Part shown: positions 1 to 11,260 of the stretch, piece after piece
Layout: each line of letters begins with the position of its first letter
Numbering within the stretch: the first letter of the stretch is position 1
Source of the DNA: Marisa cornuarietis
Lineage: Eukaryota > Mollusca > Gastropoda > Architaenioglossa > Ampullariidae
Direction of reading: 5' to 3'
Length of the DNA stretch: 64,000 nucleotides
Assembly: GCA_004794655.1 (NCBI GenBank)
Contig: SMMW01000040.1
Coordinates: 1,614,501-1,678,500, forward strand
Notes under the pieces: generated by a model
Databases searched by the model: none
Told to the model about the DNA's origin: nothing
Seen by the model: only the letters and a program-made list of their open reading frames with translations
Program-made: the position numbers and the translations under genes

Positions 1-489
1 GTGCTCAGTGGTGGTGAGAGTGAAAGCTTGGGACAAGACAATGGTTGATATTTGTTTCGAATGGGCTTCTGCAGGTTTGATGAGGGTTTTGAGCTGGGCT
101 CCTGCGGGTTTGGTGACAGGTGGTTGAGGTATATTGAAGGGTTTGATGAGGTGTGAATGAGGTATAGGGGCGGGATTGATGAGGTTGAATGAGGTATAGG
201 GGTGGGGAAATTACGTGTAGGCCATCGAAAACCCACAAGGTGCCCATGCAGATCCCGTTTCCATCCCCCGCCGGGCTAGAAGTGTACTATCCGTTAAGGG
301 CCAGACTCCTTATCTCGTAGGGAGCCCAAGAACTCTTGCAGGCTGCGAAGGGACTCTTCTCATAGCTTCATGGAGTGTTATTGTACGAGCTTCTTTGTTT
401 CTCCCTTCACAATATGCAGAGGATTTTAAGCAAAGTGAGTTGGGCACCAGTCCAGCTACTTGAATTTCTTCCACTAAATTTAATGGTAA
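1..489. repeat. 5' flank of LINE/hAT composite repeat, copy 1
   Basis: This stretch matches 26689-27135 closely and in the same orientation, so it is the left part of a composite duplicated within the window. The true left edge may lie before base 1. Compared with the second copy, about 500 bp (27137-27640 there) are missing at position 489, where the two flanks join at a short AAAT/ATTT overlap. I recognise no coding content; the short minus-strand reading frames here are not supported by any family signature. Confidence 0.65.
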
Positions 490-1487
490 TGGTTTAAGCA
501 ATGGCAGTAAGAGAAAAGATATATTCAACTTCTTGACACAAATGAGTCTTGATATCTATTTCCTACAAGAAACACACTTGAAAGTGTCCCTAGAGAGTTT
601 GTGCGGGACAGCTGGGGCTAAACCTTATGATTTGAAGGTGCTCATTCCAACAAGAATGGTGTTGCAATCATCATCATCATCAATTTTAACATTAATTATA
701 CAAAGTTAAATGGCTGTTCTGTCATATTGGACATAGAGCTCTTAAAGAAAAAAATCTCATTAGTTAATTTATATAGACCAATTGACAATGACAACCCCAA
801 CATTTTATATCAAAGAGAATCATCTTGAAAAAATTGGATACGGGATTATTATAGTAGGTGGAGACTGAAATTTTATATTAAATATAAAAATTGATGTACA
901 CAGCTACGCTGTTATGAACCGACCAAAAACAAGAGGAAGAATTTAACATGTAATGACTTATTGGAGCCTAACTGACATTTATAGAGAACTTTACCCAAAC
1001 AAGCAGAATTTACGTGGCAAAGGCTTAACTCAATTAAGCAAGACCGACTGGACTACTCTCTGCTCTCCCACCATGTCATGCATAAAGTAAAATTACAGTG
1101 GGTTACAGGTCAGACCATTTGAAGTAACCTTGCTACTTAAGCAGGAACAATTTAAATGGGATAGCCATTTTTGAAAGTTTAACAATTCATTGTAAAGGGA
1201 TAAAAAGTATATTGAACAAATAAAGAATCTAATAAATTATATTAAAAATATACAATCCCAATATACAACTCTGAGAGACTTCACAGTCACATCCAATGAC
1301 GTTCAAATAACTCTCTCAGACCAGCTTTTCTTTGAAATACTTCTTTTTGACATTCTTACAAGAAGAAAACTTGAAACCGAAAGAGAAAAATATCTTTTAG
1401 GCGGACCAAATAAAGCTGAATAAAATTATTCTGTAATGACAATCCAAGATATAGATAACATTAGAAATGAGTTACAGAGCTCGCGGC
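490..1487 (+). pseudogene. L1/Tx1-like LINE, endonuclease domain and linker (copy 1, dead)
   Basis: Plus-strand frames read as the start of a LINE apurinic endonuclease: a KRKDIFNFL stretch, then a FLQETHLK motif near 565-590, and later the GGD-x-N active-site region near 850-865, where the expected Trp codon is a stop. Beyond 1120 the frame resembles the linker before reverse transcriptase in L1-type elements. Several frameshifts and stops are present, so no protein can be made. The (ATC)n inside the domain is only about four units here, against a very long run in the second copy. The same order is seen at 27565-28790. Confidence 0.7.
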
Positions 1488-2613
1488 ACTCTACTTCCTT
1501 TTTCACACAAAAGGCCCGGCCAACAATTCCAACATTTGATGTTTTAAAAGAAAGAAAGAGAATGGTAAAGAGAAATAGTGAAACTGTCTAAAACTGATGG
1601 ACAGTTAGGCTATCCCCGGCAATGTCACCTGTCTGCTTTGTCGATTCGACGGTCAGGTAATCCTGCAACAACAGTCAGATGAGGTAGTGTTCGAGAAACA
1701 GGAGTGTACTTCGTCGATAAAGGAGTCTCCCCAAACCGTCGTTCTCCTACTTGTTCCCCATGCAGGTGAATTGTCCGCACAGTTTTCTCGAACTGTGGAT
1801 CGGCAGGTATATCTAAGACAGGTCAGCAAACCGCGTACAAGTTTACCTGGATTGATGACCGGCGAACTATAAATATCCAAAACAGGAGTATGATTGTGCA
1901 AAAGAAGCCCATTCACGAATTCAGCACTGCCCTTCGGCAGGAGTGTTTCAGCGTCTGTAGTTACCGCTGTGCAAGTCCCGAGAGTGTCAGGGATCTCACA
2001 TGTTTTCCACTCAGAAGTAGAGTCCTCGTCGGATTGCAATGAGCATCTGCCGTCTCCGTGTCACCCAGTTATCGCTAGAGAGTTGCTGCAGAAGGGCTTG
2101 ATGATGATGGAATTATAATGCTCAGGTATCCATTCAGAAGAATGCTCATTGCGCAGCAAAAGCAGAAGAAAAGAAAATAATAAAATAACAGGAAAGTAAA
2201 TAAATAATAAAGAGAGAAGTAGAGTCCCTGACGGATCGCAGTGAATGCCTGCCTCCTCTGTGTCACCCGATTCTCTTCAACGGCTCGCTTGTTACAAGTC
2301 CCTCACTGACCTCATGTCTTATCTAAAATGTATTTCAGCTGAATGCCGGGGAAACGTTAAGCTGACTAACATAGGTCTGCCTTTCCCGCTAAGACCAATG
2401 GGACGCTAGGCTACTCGGTAACTATGACGATCAGCTAGCGGCCCTATAGCTACGTGGGATCCACGCTTACAAAATATATAAATTTACCTTGTTGTGTAGT
2501 CGGCGTGGATTCTCAACTGAATTAGACCGCGTCAGCCAAAATAACACTACGCCATGTGGAATTCCAGATGAAATCTTGTTTACCAAAGGAGTCTGGAATT
2601 CCCCTATCACGTC
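1488..2613. repeat. E1 interspersed repeat inside the LINE (copy 1)
   Basis: The LINE frame breaks off at about 1487 and resumes at about 2614. The sequence between matches an unclassified repeat, here called E1, also present at 28793-29814, 37449-39745 (unit B) and 48051-48998 (unit C). Shared landmarks are a Lys-rich-frame start near 1500, the segment around 1840-1875, and the segment 2450-2612. The right terminus seen in other copies (GCCGCGAAACGTTACA) is missing here, so this copy is truncated. No transposase frame is seen. Confidence 0.6.
2108..2225 (-). mobile_element. L2/CR1-like LINE 3' tail fragment
   Basis: This piece equals the 3' end of the LINE at 42736-44455, read on the minus strand and ending in a short (CAT)n tail. 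It sits inside the E1 repeat, and the E1 sequence on its two sides (about 1999-2080 and 2219-2290) is an imperfect duplicate of itself. The same arrangement occurs at 29230-29360, so the insertion predates the composite duplication. Confidence 0.55.
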
Positions 2614-3400
2614 AAAACCTACAATGTACTCCTTAACTTGGAAAACAGGAATTTTATAAGCAAAACAATGAGTTTTTTAGATAAAGGGGATGACACTACC
2701 ATATCTAATCAGAAAGAGATATTAAATGAAAATATAAATTTTTCGAAACACTGTATAGCTACAAGGAGGTAGAGGATATGGATACTTAATGCATCAAAGC
2801 TGTCCCCAGACGATGATGCTGTGTTACAAGAAGGCAAAAATCACAATCCAAAAAGCAATATCAGTACAAAAGGACATGAAAACAAAACATTACTGGCCCA
2901 GATGGATTTACTCCATAATTCTATCAGTTTTTTAAACTGATTTTGGCAGTTTTCTGGATCTCTCTTTGAATGAAGGTTTGTTGAAAGACCAGCTATCAAT
3001 AACCCAGACTCAGGGAGTGATAGTTTGTAGCCCACCGGCCAAAAAAAACCTCAATCAGTTTATCAAAAATTGGACATCAATCTCACCACTAGCTTTTTCT
3101 TATAAGATATATGTACTCTCAGCATGCATTGTTAAACGCTTACAACAAGTACTTCCACAGATAATCCATAAAAAAACAGAAATGCTTCATTTTAGGAAGA
3201 TACATAGGGGTAAATGTTTGTCTACTATACGAACTACTTTTGTAAGCTGAAAAAGAACGCATTCAAGGCTTACTGCTTATGGTTGACTTTGAAAAGGCTT
3301 TAGACAGCGTGGCCTGGGTGTTTATTGAAAAGGCACTCAAGTTTTTTAATTTACCTTTAACAGTCATTAGTTGGCTACAAACTGTATAATAATGCATCGT
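2614..3400 (+). pseudogene. L1/Tx1-like LINE, reverse-transcriptase N-terminal half (copy 1)
   Basis: Broken plus-strand frames show the order typical of L1-type reverse transcriptase: the DGFTP..FYQFF region near 2895, LSITQTQGVI near 2990-3020, an NWTSISPLAFSYKI stretch near 3070-3105, then motif A as VDFEKALDS near 3285-3310. The region after motif A, including the catalytic YADD box and thumb, is missing. Frameshifts separate the blocks. The copy is inactive. Confidence 0.7.
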
Positions 3401-3880
3401 CCTGTGGGCTTATACATAATATCCTTTTATGTTAATATCCTTTCAAGAAAACATCCAACAATGAAGGGAACAAACTTTCTACTATATGAAGGCATAATAC
3501 ATGCAAGCAGACAATATCAAAACAAATTGTGATGTTTACTTACTAGAAAGGAACAAACTCCGAATGGTCTTGTATGGTCACTCATTGGCAAAGGCAACCA
3601 TGCTTTGAAGTACACTGCAGTCTCTAAGTGAAATCTTAAATTTGATAAACTAGATTGGAAACTGTTTTTGTGTTGTTCTATAAAACTACCCTTGACACCA
3701 AGTTAAGATGGTCCCAAACAAGATTATGGCACAGGATTCTCCCGACACAGAAATATCTTTTCAATTTGTAAACTAGGTGACTCTCCTATGTGCCGCCTAT
3801 GTCATGACGAGATAAAGACCTTAGAGCATCTTTTTTGGCATTGCCAGATTACCCAGAGATTTTGGAAAGAACATAGTAGA
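3401..3880 (+). pseudogene. L1/Tx1-like LINE, C-terminal zf-RVT remnant (copy 1)
   Basis: A frame near 3660-3870 reads as the zinc-binding region that ends plant- and animal-type L1 reverse transcriptases (zf-RVT): L-x-W then LWHRILPT, then C-x2-C-x4-E with TLEHLFWHC. The stretch 3401-3650 is degenerate linker. At about 3870 the LINE is cut: compared with the second copy, about 350 bp containing the LINE end and the hAT 5' terminus are deleted, joining at a shared AAC. Confidence 0.7.
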
Positions 3881-4173
3881 GCTATATGGCTCTATGTCTA
3901 CTCTCCTAGCTCTAAGTCTCTAATGTTGTAGAGGCTGGTCAAGGTGCTAGCTTGGGGCCAATTGGTCGGTGGCGAGAGCGGATGTCGCTGATTGGCGCGC
4001 GCTGGTGCTGCCGTCCTTCAGGCCCGAGGCACATTACACCTACACATTACCCATGCCGGGAAATATAAAAGGAGGGAAGAAACGCGAGAGATCCGAGTTG
4101 ACCAGACTAGACCAGTCCCATGTGGTAGATGGCCCTGTAATGACAGTGTCCCTGTTACAGTATGGTTCAAGGT

Positions 4174-4207
<34 letters not shown>

Positions 4208-5230
4208 CGCAAACGAAAAGCGGAGGAGGAAGCGTTTTTTAACACAAAGAGGTGCTTTATTAAATTTCGTTACTCGTCAGCCGCAACCACATTCGGCAGC
4301 ATCAACTTCGGATACTCAGAACGAAGAAGATACACAATCTTCTTCCCAATCACTAACAAGTGTTCGAAGTAGTTAGATGGCTTTAGAAGAAGTGGTCAAC
4401 GAGTCGCCTAATTTGCAGGAAGAAGTCATGGGCAGGGTCACGGAACATGCAGACGAGAGCCAGCATACCGACTTCGATTAAAAAGATCCAGGCTTATGGC
4501 CATCTTCAATTAGCAATAAAGAAGTTTTTACTTAGTCGAAAAAGGACCGTTTCGTGATTCTGGAACAAAGTATCCGCAAGATGAGTTCTGAGAAGTGGCA
4601 TTTCTCTGTGGCATTCTTTTTGAGGAAGTTACGAAATGGTGAATGCTCAGATCGATGGCTGGTTTGTTCGAACCATAAAAATGCTTTATTTTGTTTTTGC
4701 TGCCGATTGTTATCAGATCTAAAAATCAAGCTAACAATTGAAGGAAACAGCGATTGGAAAAGCATGTCCAGATTCTAGCTGCTCATGAATCATCCATGAA
4801 GCACATTTGAAAATAGAAACTCAGCACTGGAACAATGTTTTATAAAGAATCACTTCAATTGTACGGTTTCTTGCAGAACGGAATTTAGCACTTCGTGGCA
4901 CTGTGGATCGATTGTTTCAACCAAACAATGGAAATGTTTTGGGATTGTTAGGAAAGTACGTTTCAGGCACAGAAGAGCATTTACGACGAAAACGAAAAAC
5001 ATTCATGATCATTACTTGGCCAAAATAATTCAAAATGAGGTAATTAATCTGATCGGGGATGCCGCCTTGAAAAAAAATTGTAAATAATGTTCAAATTTGA
5101 AATATTACTCCATCATTTTGGACTGCACACCTCATGCTGGTCACCAAGAGCAAATGACTGGATAAATTTGCGAATATGCAACATTGTGAGTACACCAGTA
5201 GAAATCAATTTTTGTGGGATTTCTGTCTTA
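3881..5230 (+). pseudogene. hAT transposon, 5' half (ZMYM1/DUF4371-like transposase, copy 1)
   Basis: 3881-4175 corresponds to the hAT leader. From 4176 an (ATC)n run leads into a basic N-terminus, then a FLTQRGALLNFVTRQP stretch near 4235-4285, and scattered blocks resembling zinc-finger MYM-type protein 1/hAT transposases: KWHFSVAFFLRKLRNGE near 4590-4640, the cysteine-rich FCFCCRL near 4690, and LGLLGKY near 4940. Frames are broken. The middle of the transposase, including the catalytic core, is replaced by a LINE from about 5230. The C-terminal part resumes at 8463. Confidence 0.65.
4176..4204. repeat. (ATC)n microsatellite
   Basis: About nine to ten ATC units near the start of the hAT reading frame. 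The second hAT copy has an interrupted version at 31883-31924. Part of the run lies in a frame that could encode a poly-His or poly-Ser stretch. Confidence 0.9.
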
Positions 5231-8200
5231 GAGATCGCAGGAAGCAAGAAGAGTTCAACTGTGCAGTCAAAAACAGATTTGAGGCACTGGAGGGATTCTT
5301 TGAAGAATCAGTGGCCAACCACTGGACAGGATTACAGGAGACCTGGAAGGCTGACTGCACAAGGAATGGATGACCCTAGGGACCTGGATGTCACGGACCA
5401 GTCCGTGCCAAAGTCTTTTTTTAAAACTATTTTAACCCCTTACCGACTTAAGGTTTACAAATGTGGATAGTGTATACGGGAATGAGCGTGATTGGTATAG
5501 AAGGGTTAATTTTGGTGAACACTGTTCAGCAGTTGAGTTGGGCGAGAAAGAAAATCCATAAAATGTGCTTAGGCCCGGGATACTAGAGGAATGTCAGGGA
5601 AGGGTTATTTCCCTTGGATATGTAGTTAGCGAGTGTGTGCGTGCAGCCGCTAAAAGTAGTGACGAGAGTTCACCACATGATTTTGACTGGGTGAACGGGT
5701 AGTTAGGATTTCCGAACGAAACCGCCCAGACGGTAGGTCTTGCTGTACTGGTGGATGTACAGAGACCGGGAATCAGAGAACTACGTTCCTTGCCTAGACA
5801 AGGTAATATATTAGTCTTTTTCGAAATTCGTAATTTCAGTCAGGATTTTACTGCAGTATACTAAAAAAAATTGTTCGTTAGGAATCGTAATTTCAAAAGA
5901 AGGAAAATAAATTGTCACTTGGCGTTTTGGCACAGTACATAAGAGTATTAGTAGACTAATTAAACACCTAGTTACAGGAACTTCCAGGGGACCCACTAAT
6001 GTGAAGGAGTTGTGAGCGAGAAGTCCCTAGCGGCGGCTAGGCCCGAGAGCCTCCGCTGCACGCGGACCCACCCAGGAGTGACTAACTACAACAGGGAGGG
6101 ACCGCTAAGACGAAGGTGTCGACCTGGGGTCGGGTGAACCCCATAGTGCGTCTTGTGTCGGGCGTCCGGGGACGGGGAGCAACTCGTCGACGTCCTGACG
6201 AGTGTTACTTCGACCCAAGAGCTCGGAATAACAGATTGGAGTGAGTGTGGCAGCTACGGTGATCCGGGTGGAATATGTGACTTAGTGTGTTCGAGAGTCT
6301 GTACATGAACCAGTGCGCTCGACGTGTGTTTGAGTGGGAGCGTTCCGGACGCAGAGACACGTCAGACTTTGTGTTAGCCGGGGCGCCACGGGTGGACTGT
6401 AACAGTAAGTGTTTTGAAACTTACTGTAATTTAATTGAGAGGCGACTTTACACTGGACCCAGTTCCAGGACGGTACTCCATTTGTCTAGTTCAAGACTGT
6501 GGTGTGTTAATGACTAGTGAATGGGTGTTGTGATTTTTCTGGCTACCTGAGTCAGCTTGGTGAAAACTTTATGTATGACTATTATATGTGATAGTAGCTA
6601 TTTTGCTTTTTGGTGTGTGTACGACCTGTTGCTGAATATTCACGAGAAAGACAATAAGAGAAAGAATTGAAAAGGAACAAAAAAACTAAACAGTAGACAG
6701 CGAGTTCGTTTAGTAAACAGAAGACGAGAAGCCCATTGGCAGGTCGTTGTGTTTTGTGTTGTACGAATGCGCGTGCACACCGTGTGTGTAGCGGTGACGT
6801 CAGTGAGCACACCGGTTGTGACACTGGAAAAAGATAGAGGAAAGGAAAGAGCTGAAGCAGAAGATCAACCAGTGTCAAGACCAGCAGGAAAAAGAAGAGC
6901 TCAGAGCAAAGTACTGGAATTTGAACCGAGAAGCGAAGAAGAGTGCAAGAGGCGACACGAGACAGTTCGCACACAGGATGACAGAAGAGGCAGAACAAGC
7001 AGGTGGTCAAAAAAATATGAAAAGACTATATGGAATTACAAGAACTCTGTCAGGAAGGAAAAACATCAATGCATGCAGGCCAATAAAGAAAAAGAATGGC
7101 AGCGTCATTACTGGGGATGCAGAACAAAGATCTTGTTGGGCAGAACATTTTAAAGAAATACTGAACCGGCCACCATCAGCAACAATTTTGGACATTGCCC
7201 CAGCCACCGAGCAACTCCAGGTGAACACCAACCCACCAACCAAGGCAGAAATCATCAAAGCCATCAAGTCTCTGAAAGCTGGCAAGGCGGAAGGCCCACA
7301 TGGCATTCCTGCAGAGGCGTTTAAGGCAGACCCAACAGCCGCAGCCGAGATGCTACACCCCCTGCTGCAGAAAATTTGGGAGCAGGAGCAAGTTCCAGCA
7401 GACTGGAAACCTGGCTATCTGGTAAAGCTACCCAAGAAAGGTGACCTGACCCAGTGTAGCAGCTGGCGTGGGATTACTCTACTGTATATTTCTAGCAAGG
7501 TGGTGACCAGAATCATCCTGGACAGACTGAAGAATGCCCTAGACAAGAGACTGCGGCAAGAACAGGCAGACTTTCAGCAGGGTAGATCATCATTATTGAA
7601 CAGTCCATTGAATGCCAGTCCCCACTCTACATAACATTTGTGGATTTTGAGAAGGCATTTGACTCAGTAGACAGAGAGACCATCTTGACGTTGATGCAGC
7701 ACTACGGATTTCCACCAAAGTTCATTGGCATCATCCAACAGCTGTATTAAGACTCGACATGCCAAGTGATCCACAATGTGAAGCTGACGGACCCCTTTGC
7801 AGTGAGGACTGGAGTAAGGCAAGGTTGCATGCTCTCGCCGACAATCTTCCTGATCGTCATAGACTGGATCACGAAAAGAACAACCTCTAATAGCAACACA
7901 GGCATTCAATGGACCTTTGCCATGCAACTTGAGGATCTTGACTTTGCAGATGACATCAGCCTGTTGTCCCACAAGCAACAACATGCACAAGCAAAGCTCA
8001 CTTGGCTCTCAGAAGAAGCAGCGACAACTGACCTGACAATCAACATCAAGAAGACAGAGGTAATGCAAGAAGCCCCACTCCAGCTACATGGGGAATGTAT
8101 CACAGAGACTGACCGCTTCACCTACCTAGGCAGCATAGTCACGAAGGATGGAGGCGCAGATGAAGATGTAAGAAGCCGAATAAATAAAGCCAGGCAAGCA

Positions 8201-8462
8201 TTCCACATCCTGCGACCCATCTGGAATTCCAAGGCATTATCTCGGCACACCAAGATCCGCATCTTTCATACGAAGGTAAAATCTGTCCTTCTATATGGGT
8301 CTAAGACATGACGTGTGACAAACACCATCACCAACACGCTTCAAACATTGATCAACAGATGTCTGCGCCCCATTTTCAACATCAGATGGACCGACAAGAT
8401 CTCCAATGCATACCTGTGGGAGAGAGCCAACCAAAAACCTGCCAGCCAAGACATCAAGAAGT
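5225..8462 (+). pseudogene. LINE (LDFADD-type endonuclease-RT family), both ends truncated, split by an LTR
   Basis: The frame starts in the linker before RT (RDRRKQEEFNCAVKNRFEAL near 5230-5290), is interrupted by the LTR at 5389-6823, then continues in phase (KKIEERKELK near 6830-6860). RT blocks follow: RPIKKKNGSVITGDAEQR near 7080-7130, WRGITLLYISSK near 7465, motif A VDFEKAFDSVD near 7640-7670, GVRQGCMLSP near 7815, catalytic LDFADDISLL near 7935-7965, and TYLGSIV near 8120. Lesions include a frameshift near 7600, a stop near 7750 and a stop near 8310. The endonuclease is missing and the 3' end stops abruptly near 8462. It lies inside the hAT, whose central part is lost. Confidence 0.8.
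5389..6823. mobile_element. Solo LTR, about 1.44 kb, TSD CTGGA
   Basis: The host LINE frame reads up to ..KEWMTLGTW at 5387 and resumes with KKIEERKELK at about 6829. The intervening DNA begins TGTCACGGACC and ends GTGACA, with an inverted TGTCAC/GTGACA terminus, and is flanked on both sides by CTGGA (5384-5388 and 6824-6828). These are the marks of an LTR retroelement insertion. I see no internal gag or pol frame and no second LTR, so it reads as a solo LTR left by LTR-LTR recombination. The superfamily is not identified. Confidence 0.75.
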
Positions 8463-9447
8463 GCAGCCGAGTTCATGAAAAAATAAAAAGATTTAAATTC
8501 GCTCAAATTTAGGCCAGAGAATCGGCTCAAGAATTAGGCCTAGAAATTAAACTGGATGAAATCACATTTCCAGCTGCCACAAGCTTGAGACTTTGGAAAG
8601 TGCGCAAACAGTTCGATTATGAAAACAAAAATGAATCATCGACGACAGGTCCAAAAGAAAAATATCGAGTGGAATTTGGTTTCTTTTTTAATATCAAGCA
8701 GTTATGTCGTTGACTGCACGTTTCGAGGAAATGGAACGTCACTTTGGTCTTTTTGGATTTCTGCACAATATCAAAAAAAATTGCAGAATTCGACCAAAAC
8801 GATTTGATGAAATGTTGCGGGGATTTGAATAATGCACTCACCCATGCATCTGCCCCAAGGATTTATGCAATGAATTGCAAATATTTTCCAATATTGTTCC
8901 AGATACAGTTTCGTCTTCTCTTGATGCTTTACGTTTTACGTTTTATTTATCATTATGGTTTGAATACTGCTGAATACTGCTGTTCCAAATGTCGACATAG
9001 ACCTTCGTTTAGCATTGAAAAATCCGATCACTGTTGCGTCGGGTGAAAGAAGTTTTTCCAAGTTGAAATTAATCAAAAACTATTTGAGAACGACGATAAC
9101 ACTAGAACGACTGAGCAGCCTGGCAATGATATCTATCGAACTAGATATCGTCCAGTCTCTGGATTATTCACAATTTATTCGAGACTTTGCTGCTATCAAA
9201 GCACAAAAAGTTGATTTTTGCTGAAGGTTAATGACAACTGCACGAAACTTACGGAACGCTAGTTGAACGCTACGGAAATTGCTTTATGTGAATTTCAGTT
9301 ATTTGTTGATTTAGATATAGATACAGGTCGGTTTTTAATAAATTGCGTCATTTTATTTTTTCGGTGATTATTTTTTATATTTTTATTTCATTTGGGTCCA
9401 CCAATTTCACTTCGCCTAGGGCCTCCAATTACCTAAGGCAGACCCTG
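8463..9447 (+). pseudogene. hAT transposon, 3' half with dimerisation domain and 3' terminus (copy 1)
   Basis: From about 8510 the plus frames resume a ZMYM1-like hAT transposase: a QELGLEIKLDEITFPA stretch, KQFDYENKNE near 8610, then VASGERSFSKLKLIKNYL near 9035-9085 and ERLSSLAMISIELDI near 9105-9150, which is the hAT C-terminal dimerisation region. The stop is near 9222. The element ends at 9447; its end reversed reads CAGGGTCTGCCTTAGG and mirrors the 5' terminus CAGAGCCGGCTTTAGG at 31395 in the other copy. Frameshifts make it inactive. Confidence 0.75.
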
Positions 9448-9580
9448 ATTACTTTTGAGTTTGAGAACATCTGGGAAACGTTTTGAGTAAATCCATAACA
9501 GTCCTTAGCGATTTGGATCAGCTTTTTTACCAAATGCAGACACTCGTTGTGCCTAACATGCCGCATGGCTGCGAAACTTA
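9448..9580. other. Short flank after the hAT 3' end
   Basis: No gene or repeat recognised. The eight bases after the hAT end (ATTACTTT) do not match the eight before the hAT start in the second copy, so the original 8-bp target duplication is not demonstrated. Confidence 0.5.
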
Positions 9581-9885
9581 GATAGGCAAGTGGTTAGAGC
9601 TCTGGGGCCAGTTGCACAACACATTTCTAATTTTAAAAACTTTTAGGCCTTAACTCTATTTAGATAAGTAGTTTAAAGTGCACACCACAATTTTAGAATG
9701 TTTAAAACTTAAACGGCTTGTCAGTACAATGTTTTGTATGTTTTTCTGCAATGAATCAAAATGGCTAAGAAGAGATTTTTGCTTTTTTAGAACAGTTTTA
9801 AGGTTTAGAAACGCTTTGTGCAACTGACCCCTGGCGTCTGAAATGAGAGCACGCCGGTGCGATTCCCGACTAGCACAGCGAATTT
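9581..9885 (+). mobile_element. tRNA-derived SINE split by a MITE
   Basis: Removing the MITE at 9605-9830 leaves a continuous tRNA-like head: an A-box (GTGGTTAGAGC near 9590-9600) and a B-box (GGTGCGATTCCC near 9857-9868) about 40 bases apart. That spacing and sequence fit a tRNA-derived RNA polymerase III promoter of a SINE. I found no cloverleaf good enough for a functional tRNA gene. The SINE body after 9885 is not delimited. Confidence 0.6.
9605..9830. mobile_element. MITE with long TIRs, TSD CTG
   Basis: The ends are inverted copies over about 38 bp: the left end GGGCCAGTTGCACAACAC and the right end, reversed, GGGTCAGTTGCACAAAGC, both continuing with TTTCTAA and an A/T-rich block. It is flanked by CTG (9602-9604 and 9831-9833), a 3-bp duplication of a type seen with PIF/Harbinger elements. 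It has no coding capacity. It interrupts the SINE head precisely. Confidence 0.75.
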
Positions 9886-10305
9886 CCCCCAGTCGACTCA
9901 GTTGGCGGGACTGTACACAAATCACATCGTGGTCACTAGTACTCAGCAGTTACTTGTCTCTGTAGCTTTTCTGTGTTCATTGCCCTCTGTAGGAATAGTT
10001 GAGATTGTCTCCGTTACTCTTGAAATCTCTACCAAGATGCTTTAAGACCAAATTCACGACAATCGCTAGACGCACATTCACGTGGAATTATTTTCAAAAT
10101 GCACAAGGCTCAAAAGCTAAAGGTAGGCTTCTGCGATTATTTCCTGGGGCTTTCTTTATAAGTGAATGTGTATCTTCTGTTGTATGTTGAAAGAACGAAC
10201 GCGTAAATGTCGCAAGCCTGTTGTTGGTTAAGTTGTGAAACAAGGCTCGGATGCACGAGCGAGACTATTAACTATTACTTGATACTTTCGTCATCATTCA
10301 CTGCG

Positions 10306-10306
<1 letters not shown>
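9886..10306. other. Unassigned stretch
   Basis: Non-repetitive to the eye, with no recognised gene. Short open frames exist but show no family signature. The rest of the SINE body may lie in its first part. Confidence 0.4.
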
Positions 10307-10403
<97 letters not shown>

Positions 10404-10420
10404 GCGTGCGTGCGTGCGTG
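10307..10420. repeat. (TG)n microsatellite with (TGCG)n end
   Basis: About 93 bp of pure TG followed by a short TGCG run. No insertion hallmark at its edges. Confidence 0.95.
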
Positions 10421-11130
10421 TATGTGTGCACGAGATACTTTGACGTGTTAAAGGGCAGACAAAGGTTTTTGTGCAAATCGGTTGGCTGAGTGATGTCCCC
10501 TCGCCTAACTGACCTGAAGGGACGAGCTCTCTGTCATTTGGTCTAGTCCGTTAATGTACGTGACGTTTGTTGCGCAGTTCGCCACTTGTTCATCCGTGCT
10601 TGTGCCAAGCAGTCTCTTACTATAGACATCTTCCTCCACTAAAGGCTTTTCTCTCCTGTTCTTCGTTTTGCCATCTTGCTTCGGACTTTTGACTGTACAG
10701 GATTCTGCGCCTCCCTCACCGACACTTGTATCTCATCTGGCACTGGTGACCATTCTGGATCATTGTGGACCATGCCGCTTTTCTTTTTGATTTACAAACA
10801 ACGTACGTAGCTACATGGTTTATCAATTAGTTTCTGGAACTGTGCGCTTCAGCGATATCGTCTGGTGATGAGATGTGTTTGTGTCATCCTGCATCTTGCT
10901 CCGTGTGTGTACCTGCACTACTGTCGCCTTTGTTTCTTCAGTGCCGGGACTGTGCTCTGTTTCTCAACTGTGTTGTCCTAATACTTTCAATTCGGTTTCC
11001 CCAGTAATCTTTCTTTTCACTTGCCTACACTTGGAATTCAAGACATTGATTATAGCGATCCTTGCTTTTCGAAGATCAAAGGGAAGTTCGGTGCTGGCGT
11101 GAAGGGAGTGAGTGTAACCAATGATAAGAA
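10421..11130. other. Unassigned stretch, possibly LINE-derived
   Basis: No intact gene. It leads directly into an L2-type LINE 3' tail at 11170-11260, so part of it may be decayed LINE, but I could not recover a confident reverse-transcriptase frame. Confidence 0.35.
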
Positions 11131-11169
11131 CACTGAAGCTTTTTGAGACCAGCATCCATTATTATAATT

Positions 11170-11260
11170 ATGTTTGTATTTTTTTAGTAAAGCGCTTTGA
11201 GCCTGCGTTTAATGGTGGGAAAAAGTCTATACAACACAACTTTATTGTTTATTATTATGA
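11170..11260 (+). mobile_element. L2/CR1- or SINE-type 3' tail
   Basis: Contains GTAAAGCGCTTTGAGCC followed some 40 bp later by a TATACAACACAAC stretch and an ATT-rich run. This is the usual layout of L2-type LINE and L2-mobilised SINE 3' ends. Confidence 0.5.

Noticed and set aside
1687..2118. Overlapping 60-130-residue frames on both strands
   Set aside because: They lie in the E1 repeat and its LINE-tail insertion, are not preserved in the other E1 copies and show no family signature.
10294..10476. Long Cys/Val and Thr/His repeat frames over the TG array
   Set aside because: They are translations of a dinucleotide microsatellite; the same applies at 21388-21664, 21949-22248 and 63388-63739.
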